Source: a virus. Taken from it: a stretch of DNA of 20,495 nt. The notes under the pieces are model-generated. The model was not told the DNA's origin. It did not search any database and saw only the letters and a program-made list of their open reading frames with translations. The stretch lies in the IMG/VR virus record IMGVR_UViG_3300025438_000175, positions 1 to 20,495 of that record, one strand, 5' to 3'. Both the position numbers and the translations under genes were made by a program. This document shows, piece by piece, positions 13,951 through 20,495 of the stretch. Numbering within the stretch: position 1 is the stretch's first letter; each line of letters starts with the position of its first letter.

Positions 13951-14493
13951 TTATATTGATTCAGACCAAACTGGAATGAATCTACCGTCTTCTGTTCTTG
14001 TATAAGTCAGTATACCATCCCCCATCCTCCGTGTCAACTCTTGAATGGAAGGAGTTATATCATTTGTAATAAGCTTGTCCTTGCGAGGTCTGCCCATGTG
14101 ATAGGAAGCTAGTATATCACGAATTGACCTTACTTGGGACTCGGAGTAATAGCTTCGTACCTGCCACCCCCTAGCACCACCCTCTTGGCTGCCAGTAGGC
14201 TCTGGGATGACTCCCCGCTTCATCAAGCTTGGCATATATTTCTTGTGACGATTTACTAAGTCAGCCGCTTCTCCAACAGTGTAAGCTCTTTCTCTATTTT
14301 TTTTAAAGTCTGACACTAGGCAGCTTTCAATTCTATTCTTAATTATATTATATACAGACATGATGCCGTTGGACCTGTTTAAATGATGGACCCTGACAAG
14401 ATCTCCGTTTAAGAACCAGACCTTTTTGTTTCCAGGAATTACTGAAGCGCTGTTGTATTCCTCACGGCTTCTATACCCGTTTCGATCTGCCAT
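13951..14493 (-). CDS. Helix-turn-helix protein with AT-hook-like motif, probable regulator
   Basis: A 180-residue basic protein. The N-terminal part (about 20-65) looks like a small beta domain (KVWFLNGDLVRVHHL). Residues 70-130 form a winged MerR-like or excisionase-like helix-turn-helix: YTVGEAADLVNRH, then MPSLMKRGVIPEP, then a hairpin and the helix ESQVRSIRDILAS. GRPRKDK at 134-140 contains the GRP core of an AT-hook, and a C-terminal stretch of about 35 residues follows. No effector domain or catalytic motif is visible. It sits at the border between the tail genes and the replication genes, a natural place for a transcription switch. The ATG has a weak TAGGT site upstream. Confidence 0.75.
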   Translation of the reverse strand: MADRNGYRSREEYNSASVIPGNKKVWFLNGDLVRVHHLNRSNGIMSVYNIIKNRIESCLVSDFKKNRERAYTVGEAADLVNRHKKYMPSLMKRGVIPEPTGSQEGGARGWQVRSYYSESQVRSIRDILASYHMGRPRKDKLITNDITPSIQELTRRMGDGILTYTRTEDGRFIPVWSESI

Positions 14494-14498
14494 CTGAT

Positions 14499-14512
14499 TA
14501 CCTAGTTAGGTA
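14499..14512. repeat. Short inverted repeat at the tail/replication boundary
   Basis: TACCTA and TAGGTA are perfect 6-base arms separated by GT. The site covers the stop codon of the tail gene and lies 6 bases before the ATG of the helix-turn-helix regulator gene, so it could be an autoregulatory operator. It is too short and has no T-run, so it is not a convincing terminator. A 6-base arm occurs several times by chance in 20 kb. Confidence 0.25.
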
Positions 14513-14945
14513 CTCCGACAATCAAAATATTTACAGCTACAGAAACGTCTCCGCTTGTGTTAAACTTTACGATGCCCTCTATCCTAGAGGTTGTCACGGT
14601 TTTTAGGATTACGATGACATCCTTTCCAGCCTGAGTGTTACCAACATTTAAAGGTGTGGCAGTAACGACTGGGGCGTACTTGAAGTCTGTTGGAAAGTCA
14701 TAAGAGAATGTCTTCTCGTTGCCAGCGTTTACGGTGCTGTTATTGGTAACTTCTACATAGCCACCGATTATCCTGGCGTCTGATGCCTTTAGACTTTGCT
14801 TTCCAGCTGAAGGTGTGTCAATCGTCACATACTTGTATGTCGAGGGAGACACCTGTGTAGATAAGTCATTTATTGCAGCAGCGAGCTGATAGATGTAGGT
14901 CAGATCTAGTGGCTGACCTCGTTCTGGTAGTGGAATTTTTGCCAT
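14502..14945 (-). CDS. Putative tail or fibre protein with a lectin-like beta domain
   Basis: A 147-residue protein. Residues 1-35 are helical (LPERGQPLDLTYIYQLAAAINDL), a common N-terminal pattern in small virion proteins that attach to a tail. Residues 60-147 are beta-rich, with FSYDFPTDFKYAPVVTATPL followed by regular strands (DVIVILKTVTTSRIEGIVKF), which resembles the H-type lectin fold used for sugar binding. It is the last gene of the tail block and has TAGGTAG seven bases before the ATG, just after the preceding stop. A role in host attachment is inferred from fold and position; the fold call is by eye. Confidence 0.68.
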   Translation of the reverse strand: MAKIPLPERGQPLDLTYIYQLAAAINDLSTQVSPSTYKYVTIDTPSAGKQSLKASDARIIGGYVEVTNNSTVNAGNEKTFSYDFPTDFKYAPVVTATPLNVGNTQAGKDVIVILKTVTTSRIEGIVKFNTSGDVSVAVNILIVGVPN

Positions 14946-14954
14946 AGTCTACCT

Positions 14955-14984
14955 ATTATACCACTTCTGGGCCTATTGTGTAAA
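14955..14984 (-). promoter_or_regulatory. Possible promoter at the end of the tail block
   Basis: On the minus strand, TTTACA (14984-14979), an 18-base spacer and a perfect TATAAT (14960-14955). RNA would start near 14948, three bases before the ATG of the lectin-like gene, too late to include its ribosome binding site, so any use would be for the genes further on (the regulator and the replication block). Evidence is sequence match only. Confidence 0.25.
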
Positions 14985-15456
14985 CTTTTAAGAAGTCTGA
15001 AGTCCTAGCTATAGGCCTGCCCTTTAAGAATATCTCTGCTGTAAGTTGGTTTGGCCTTTTTTCTTCATCAACTCCGTCAATGAAATATGTGGCTGGAATA
15101 ATAAAGGTTGCTGGGCTACCCCCTATCCTGCCAGAGTATATCCACTCCCCTCCGTCCCCCCTGTCCCATCTTAGCCAAATATCATATTCAAGAGCATGTC
15201 TAATAAAGTTATTGTTAATAAATATCTTTACTGGATCCCAAACCAAACCGACGTGATTCGCAGCTTTAGAAATTGAAGTTTGTCCAGGTTCAAATGTGTA
15301 TTCTGGCTGAAGCAAAAATATCTGAGACCAATGCGATGTCCTGTTCCTATCTTCTGATATAACACGATATCTCACAAAGTAGCCTTCTGCAGGGACACTG
15401 ATTTCTGGTAGACTTGCAAGCGGTATTGTGGCCTTCTTTAGGTTCGCATCTGCCAC
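14956..15456 (-). CDS. Putative minor tail/baseplate protein
   Basis: A 166-residue, beta-rich protein without visible enzymatic motifs. Residues 20-50 (EGYFVRYRVISEDRNRTSHWS) look like a fibronectin type III or Ig-like strand pair, as often found in phage tail proteins. The middle has EYDIWLRWDRGDGGEWIYSG and the end is a further set of strands. It lies in a run of tail genes and begins with GTG sharing one base with the previous stop (TAGTG), implying coupled translation at matched levels. The ribosome binding site is weak (GGAATTC). Structural role by context; exact position in the virion unknown. Confidence 0.68.
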   Translation of the reverse strand: MADANLKKATIPLASLPEISVPAEGYFVRYRVISEDRNRTSHWSQIFLLQPEYTFEPGQTSISKAANHVGLVWDPVKIFINNNFIRHALEYDIWLRWDRGDGGEWIYSGRIGGSPATFIIPATYFIDGVDEEKRPNQLTAEIFLKGRPIARTSDFLKVYTIGPEVV

Positions 15457-16592
15457 TACTGAATTCCAATCGCAAATCTAAACTCTATAAAGTTTGTACT
15501 GTTAGCTACCTTTACGATAGTTGCTGCATCTGTATTTCTTATTACGGTGTACCCAGTTAGACCATATAGAGGGTTCTGTGAGGTAACGTTTTCTACTCTA
15601 AGAGCATCCAGAGCAATGTAGTAATCCTCAGATGGGTCACCTAAATCATCTAGAATTGAGGCATAGACCTTTGCAATAGAAACCTCTCCCCAGGAGAACC
15701 CAGAACTCTTAGCCAACTCCTGTAGCTGCTTTGTAATTACAAAATATCTGTTGTTCGAAAAATCATAAATTGGATCGCCAACTGTGTTAGTAATGTCTAC
15801 CTCAAATCTAGCGAACTCTCCTACACCAAATTGATCAGCGGAGGCGAACTCTACAAGTACAAGAACTCTCGATGGATCTACTACTGGAGCATTACCATTT
15901 TTATTTACAACAGAAAAGGCTAGCTTCATCTCATCTGTAGGAGAGTTCCTATTTAAATCTAGGCTAATTCCATTAAGGTGTATGTGATTTCCAGAATCAA
16001 CTATTAGGTTGCCGTTTACATCAGAAGATATGGCTGACTCATCGCCTCTAATCATTACCATGTTGTTTAGGAATCTGCATCTTTCATATCTTTCAACTCT
16101 ACCCTGCTCAGTAAAAATCTTGTTGTCTGCGTTTGTTTGAAACACAGTAGGAGCTACACCAATTACATTATCTTCTGCTGGATCGTCTAGTGGCTCGTAT
16201 ATTGTGGGAATCTCCTCAGCATTAACCTGATTATGATACTCCCAGTTTTCTCCTTCTACAAAAGAGTATATAGTCCTGCTATCTGAGTTTGCTGCAGATG
16301 GATTAGAGCCTGCGGAAAATACTCCTATTTCAGATATTTCGTAACGTTCTTCTGTCGGCATCTCAGCTGTAAATACAATCTTATCCAGTCCGTCTTCATT
16401 TACGTAACCCCTAGATACAATCGGAATCCTAAACATCTCAAAGTCTAGAGACTTTTTGCTTGAGTAGTCGCCCAGCAATCCGTTTGATTCTAGGGGCCTT
16501 GCTCCACAGCCTATTGCTATATAAGAGGCGTAGCCTGGGGCCTGACCAATTAGATATTTAGCAAGAATGTTTTTGCCAGTGTTAGTTATCAC
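15456..16592 (-). CDS. Putative tail fibre or minor tail protein
   Basis: A 378-residue protein. The N-terminus (MITNTGKNILAKYLIG, then YASYIAIGCGARPL) matches a pattern I associate with tail fibre and minor tail proteins that plug into a baseplate. The remainder is beta-rich with many Asn, Asp and Ser residues and no catalytic motif that I can see; the middle (about 160-320) resembles a jelly-roll binding module (HIHLNGISLDLN, then VLVLVEFASADQF). The GTG start has a strong AGAAGGAG site and overlaps the previous stop by four bases (GTGA). A receptor-binding or structural role is inferred. Confidence 0.72.
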   Translation of the reverse strand: MITNTGKNILAKYLIGQAPGYASYIAIGCGARPLESNGLLGDYSSKKSLDFEMFRIPIVSRGYVNEDGLDKIVFTAEMPTEERYEISEIGVFSAGSNPSAANSDSRTIYSFVEGENWEYHNQVNAEEIPTIYEPLDDPAEDNVIGVAPTVFQTNADNKIFTEQGRVERYERCRFLNNMVMIRGDESAISSDVNGNLIVDSGNHIHLNGISLDLNRNSPTDEMKLAFSVVNKNGNAPVVDPSRVLVLVEFASADQFGVGEFARFEVDITNTVGDPIYDFSNNRYFVITKQLQELAKSSGFSWGEVSIAKVYASILDDLGDPSEDYYIALDALRVENVTSQNPLYGLTGYTVIRNTDAATIVKVANSTNFIEFRFAIGIQ

Positions 16593-17083
16593 GAAACTCC
16601 TTCTATATATATTGTATCATCTAACGTATTGATAGAACTGGCAACTTGAATTTCAATCTGATAGCCTGGCCTTAAGTTGATTGCCTCTACAACTATGTCT
16701 CCCGTAGTTTGATCTATGTATACGTAGTTTCCGTTTGGTCCAGAGCCAACAGATGGAACGTGGTCAGCATACTTAATTGGGAATCCATTAAATATTGAAT
16801 CTGATGTATCTTGAAGTGCTAGTATGTTCTGTGGATTGTATCTTAAGAAAACTTGAGCTAAATTTTTAATAGGACTATGGATCACGTCTTGTCCATTTAC
16901 GAGGTCAGTCCTAGCAATATTAATTATTTCTTGACCGCCTATATTCTCAAAAACTAAATCAGTCATTACCTCGATTGGCACTAGGTCTGGATCAAAGATT
17001 ATGATGTCTGGATCGGCTATCCTTATTCCATTATTGCTAGCTGAAGCAACTGATTCTGGGGAATTTGGTGTTGCGCTAACCAC
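16589..17083 (-). CDS. Putative structural tail protein
   Basis: A 164-residue acidic protein, beta-rich, with no signal peptide or catalytic motif. After a polar N-terminus (to about residue 20) come strands including DPDIIIFDPDLVPIEVMTDL and the sequence RPGYQIEIQVASS near the end. It sits between the very large tail protein and the fibre-like gene and is coupled to both: its GTG shares one base with the previous stop (TAGTG), and its own stop overlaps the next GTG. GAGGTGG is a good ribosome binding site. Likely a baseplate or tail-tip component; assignment is by context. Confidence 0.68.
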   Translation of the reverse strand: MVSATPNSPESVASASNNGIRIADPDIIIFDPDLVPIEVMTDLVFENIGGQEIINIARTDLVNGQDVIHSPIKNLAQVFLRYNPQNILALQDTSDSIFNGFPIKYADHVPSVGSGPNGNYVYIDQTTGDIVVEAINLRPGYQIEIQVASSINTLDDTIYIEGVS

Positions 17084-20000
17084 TATGCCACCTCGCTTAG
17101 GTATAGATTCATTTCTGGTCCATTCGCATCTCTGCTATATTCAATATTATAAACTACAAATCTTTTTTTAGAGTCTGCTACTTGATCAAATCCGTCATCG
17201 AAATAGTCTATGGATAGGATGTCTCCAAGCTGAATCATTGGGTTTGCAAACATTTTTATTCCTATAGACTTTCTTGGTTTAAGGACTTTAGATATCATCC
17301 ATCCCATTAGTGACCTAGCGTCATCTTCTGACTGAATGTATGCTGCATTTAGAGAAAACTCTTTTATTCCGTTAGTTATTCTGCTAAGCTTGATATCCTT
17401 GAACTCTTCTTTTACAATTAGCGGAGACTGTATTAAAGCATCTCCATTAAACTGAGGGTTGGAAAAGTCTCCAACTCTAGCGTAGTAGTCGTCAACGGTA
17501 AGCTCATTCTGTGATTGCTGAGTAAAAGTTACCCCCTGTATGCGTAGATAATTTCCTGTTGTCTCATCTAAGCTAAGGGCTGTATCTGTGGCATTAAATA
17601 TTAAGAACTCGGCTCCGTATGCCCCAGCCTGGAAGCCAGATACGGTGTACCCCTTTATCCTATTAAATGTTGGAGATAGCTGAGCGTATAGAGCAGGGTA
17701 GGCCTTGTCATATCTAACATTAAAGTATGCCGCTTCTCGCATAATAGTTCCAAACTCATCAAAATAAAGGCTGTACTTCGGGGGCTCTGCTGAACTAATT
17801 CCACTCATGTAGCTAGCCTGTACGACACCGCTCATTGCGTATCGCCTGAATGAATCAGCAACGTCAAGCTCAGAGTCCTTGAAAACTTCAGAAATTGGGG
17901 TGTCTAGTGCAAAGCTGGTGTTTTGACTATAGTTGTTTGTGATTGCATAAATGTTTTCGAACATGCCCCTAGATGCGCCTCTTACAAAAATACCCATGTT
18001 GTTATAAATCGGCAGTGGACTTGTGTCGTCAACAGTTGCGACTATCTTGTTATTGATATAAAGAAAGAACCTTCTGGATGAGCCGATATCTTGATACTCT
18101 ACTGCAAGGTCATATACTGTAGGATTCTCTTCTGCAGACATTCTATATTGCCCAGTAAATTTGCCGTCGTCAACAATGATGTTTGCAAGCCCACTATAAA
18201 GTTTTACTGGAACAGCTTTTGACTGTCCGTCAGACATTATCTTATAAAAGATAACGTTTGCGATTCCCTCTAGATTATCATAGGCAGAAAGATTACTTGC
18301 TGAAAGTGCTGCGATCTCAAAGTAATATCCGACATTTGTTTCTGGGTTCACCATTACAGCTAGTCCTCCAGAAGCCCCTCCGATATTTATACTTTGGCTA
18401 GGATCATTTGTTTCAGCAGTGTAGTATGTTGTGCTACCAATTCCTGTTTGACCTCTTACTTCGCTATTTTCTATCCTTCCAATAAGTCTCATTCTTGTTC
18501 CGAAGTGCTTGTACTTATTGTCTAGCTCTTTATTTACATAAGAGATAAAGCTTATTGGAGATTCTGTAGTAGAGAATGACGGGCCATTCATTACTAATGC
18601 TGATGACTGGATTGTTCCTGTCTGAGTAGACTTAAGGCTGCCGATCTCTGCTTCGTTGGTAAAGCTATTGCTTAGGAAATTTTTAATAATTCCATTTCTG
18701 GTTGTCTTGGTAGCTAGGCTATTTGATACACCAGCTGCATTAAGGCCTAGAGAGCTAATCTCTGGGATGTCTTTGCCGAATAAGAATTGAGACTCCATAG
18801 TGCATCCTCTAACGTTCTTATTGTCTGACCAATAAGAGTCTACCCCAGCATAATGCTTTACGATGCTTGTCCCAAATTGTCCACGTCCATGCTTTGCTAC
18901 TGGTCCATTAGCAAGCCTGGTAGTTCCTTCAACTGTCTCAAAGTTTGGTTCGGAATAAATTCTAACAAGGCCTGTCGGATAAATCTTTCCATTAAATGAT
19001 AGCTTTGAAAAATATCTTTGATACTCTTGATTGCTAGTAATCCAGACATTGTTATCATTTTGCTGATCATTGCCATTGGCTGAAGCTACAGATGGTATAT
19101 TAAATTGAACTGCGTCATATCGAATTACTTCGCCGTTTGCATAGAAGTATCCATTGTATCTTGTTATCCAGTAGATACCCTCACCTAGGTCCATGTTATT
19201 GTTGACTACCTGGTTATTCTGAACTGAAGGCAATTGATCAGACAGGTCTGAGTTTAGTGGAATTGCCCCTAGCACATAAGCAGACTGATCCTGAACTTCC
19301 TGGTTTATGGACTTTATTATTTGTGTTGGAGCTACTTCCCAAAGAAGAGCAGGCTTGTATGTCCAGGTTCTATACCTATCGATCAAGCTGGCCTGCCTTA
19401 TGCTTCCCACGCTTCTTTGAATATATCTACTAGTATAATTAATGCTACCGCTATTATATACGTCACTATCCTGAGAAGTTATCTCTATAATATTTGCCAA
19501 GACTGGATTTGTTGTTTCATTTTCTATGACGCCACTATCCACAAAGTCTGTAGCACCATAGAGTGTCATATCAGTTCCTCTATCGGACTCAGACGGCATG
19601 ATGTAGTTCTTGCTCATCATTACAAAGTTGTTGAACTCGTCAAAGAACATGGCAGTCTGAGTTGATATTGCTAGATCATTGAGAACTTGTGCGATGCTAG
19701 TATCTGGTGGTACGAAGAAGTAAGGGATAATCTCTTCATCTTCTCCTGGCACCCTCTTAAAGACATAATTTGAAAAGCCAATTGAGTCTAGCAATACTGA
19801 GATTGCATAAGAAAGTGAGGCATTCTGAATCAATACCTGAGGGGCAGTAATAGACTCGAAATAAAAGTATAGATCTCTTAGTGGAATAGAAACCTGCCTT
19901 GTCTGAGCGTCTGCTTCACCAAAGCTTTCTGCGTACATTGTTTTTATTGGTACATAGTAGTCATATCCATTAACATTAGAGATAATCTCATAGAACTTTA

Positions 20001-20495
20001 CCTGCAGATTCTTGTCAGTAAAGTCTTTTATTATGCTATTAGGGTTGTTTGTATTGAAGGACTGATCATAGTCAAATAGAGAAAGAGATCCAGTTGAAAC
20101 TAGAAGCTGGCCCACTGGCATTCCGCTTACTCCTAGGTCAGATGCTACTTTTGTTAAAGAGAAGTCTAGTGTCTTATCCGCTAAGTCTGCTGTTAGTCGA
20201 GGAGACATTTCTATCAAGTCAAGAACTGAGTCTTGCTTGTTCATTGTTTGAACTACCAGCCTCAAACCACGAATTTCTTCAAACTCTCTAAACCTTACTG
20301 AGCCATTGCTAGTGTCAGTAAATGATTTTGGCTGGACCATATCTGTTACAAAGCTAGTTGCTGGTGATATATCTTGCTCGCCTAGGTCCCATCCGTAATT
20401 TGGGACAAACTCTTTATATATTCCATCTATCCAAATATGATAGATACCTCTATCTAAGCTATTCTGTTTTACAAGGTATGCATATCCGTTTAGAG
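17083..20495 (-). CDS. Very large tail protein with lectin-like insert (5' end outside the window)
   Basis: At least 1136 residues; the frame stays open to the right edge. An ATG at 20340 is a poor start: no ribosome binding site precedes it, and the 51 codons before it are stop-free and protein-like (e.g. GIYHIWIDGIYKEFVPNYG), so the gene surely begins outside. The first part shown resembles tail-hub or baseplate modules (EMSPRLTADLADKTLDFSLT). The region at about 17940-18560 looks like a laminin-G or concanavalin-type beta sandwich (GGLAVMVN, VGYYFEI, RRFFLYINNKIVATVDD, NNMGIFVRG). The end (MIQLGDILSIDYF, FVVYNIEYSRD) is like the last domain of hub proteins. It is probably a tail-tip or hub protein with a carbohydrate-binding domain. 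Confidence 0.8.
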   Translation of the reverse strand, partial: LNGYAYLVKQNSLDRGIYHIWIDGIYKEFVPNYGWDLGEQDISPATSFVTDMVQPKSFTDTSNGSVRFREFEEIRGLRLVVQTMNKQDSVLDLIEMSPRLTADLADKTLDFSLTKVASDLGVSGMPVGQLLVSTGSLSLFDYDQSFNTNNPNSIIKDFTDKNLQVKFYEIISNVNGYDYYVPIKTMYAESFGEADAQTRQVSIPLRDLYFYFESITAPQVLIQNASLSYAISVLLDSIGFSNYVFKRVPGEDEEIIPYFFVPPDTSIAQVLNDLAISTQTAMFFDEFNNFVMMSKNYIMPSESDRGTDMTLYGATDFVDSGVIENETTNPVLANIIEITSQDSDVYNSGSINYTSRYIQRSVGSIRQASLIDRYRTWTYKPALLWEVAPTQIIKSINQEVQDQSAYVLGAIPLNSDLSDQLPSVQNNQVVNNNMDLGEGIYWITRYNGYFYANGEVIRYDAVQFNIPSVASANGNDQQNDNNVWITSNQEYQRYFSKLSFNGKIYPTGLVRIYSEPNFETVEGTTRLANGPVAKHGRGQFGTSIVKHYAGVDSYWSDNKNVRGCTMESQFLFGKDIPEISSLGLNAAGVSNSLATKTTRNGIIKNFLSNSFTNEAEIGSLKSTQTGTIQSSALVMNGPSFSTTESPISFISYVNKELDNKYKHFGTRMRLIGRIENSEVRGQTGIGSTTYYTAETNDPSQSINIGGASGGLAVMVNPETNVGYYFEIAALSASNLSAYDNLEGIANVIFYKIMSDGQSKAVPVKLYSGLANIIVDDGKFTGQYRMSAEENPTVYDLAVEYQDIGSSRRFFLYINNKIVATVDDTSPLPIYNNMGIFVRGASRGMFENIYAITNNYSQNTSFALDTPISEVFKDSELDVADSFRRYAMSGVVQASYMSGISSAEPPKYSLYFDEFGTIMREAAYFNVRYDKAYPALYAQLSPTFNRIKGYTVSGFQAGAYGAEFLIFNATDTALSLDETTGNYLRIQGVTFTQQSQNELTVDDYYARVGDFSNPQFNGDALIQSPLIVKEEFKDIKLSRITNGIKEFSLNAAYIQSEDDARSLMGWMISKVLKPRKSIGIKMFANPMIQLGDILSIDYFDDGFDQVADSKKRFVVYNIEYSRDANGPEMNLYLSEVA

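Noticed and set aside
4981-14964. A 12-base direct repeat, CTATTATACCAC, at 4981-4992 and 14953-14964
   Set aside because: About a dozen 12-base matches are expected by chance in 20 kb, and both fall on a Val-Val-stop gene end.
20340-20340. ATG at 20340 as the start of the large tail protein
   Set aside because: The frame is open for 51 more codons to the edge, the extra residues look like real protein and no ribosome binding site precedes this ATG.

Overview
This window looks like part of the genome of a tailed double-stranded DNA phage (Caudoviricetes). All 27 genes I can support lie on the minus strand and overlap or nearly touch, so the window behaves as one long polycistronic region. 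There is no gene-free stretch longer than about 30 bases. The host cannot be read from the sequence. The gene set (DnaE-type polymerase, RecA, DnaB, DnaG, Cas4-like nuclease and small zinc-ribbon proteins, on moderately AT-rich DNA) reminds me most of phages of Actinobacteria, possibly a low-GC aquatic lineage. That host call is an inference with low certainty.

In the direction of transcription (right to left), the first block (20495 to about 14502) holds structural tail genes: a very large tail protein whose 5' end lies outside the window, then four smaller tail or baseplate-type proteins. Next comes a helix-turn-helix regulator with an AT-hook-like motif (13951-14493) and two small proteins. 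The replication block follows (13425 to about 7032): DnaB-like helicase, a small unknown protein, DnaG-type primase, gp32-like single-strand DNA-binding protein and a full-length DnaE-type polymerase.

A recombination block comes next (7045 to about 3036): RecA-like recombinase, a zinc-ribbon peptide, a PD-(D/E)XK resolvase-like protein, a DEDDy 3'-5' exonuclease, an unknown helical protein, a Cas4-like nuclease, a second zinc-ribbon protein and a RuvC-fold resolvase. The last block (3024 to 21) is packaging-linked: a 51-residue helix-turn-helix protein, a DUF1599/Nmad1-type protein, a small basic protein, and the small and large terminase subunits. The first codons of the next gene (perhaps portal) sit at the left edge.

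Together the genes encode most of a replisome plus recombination and debranching enzymes. Sliding clamp, clamp loader and ligase genes are not in this window. Gene expression seems to rest on translational coupling: six one-base stop/start overlaps and two four-base overlaps. A few internal promoters may contribute. Two of these share the same unusual layout, TTGACAAA followed by TGCTAAACTA, one just before the ssDNA-binding gene and one at the head of the terminase block.
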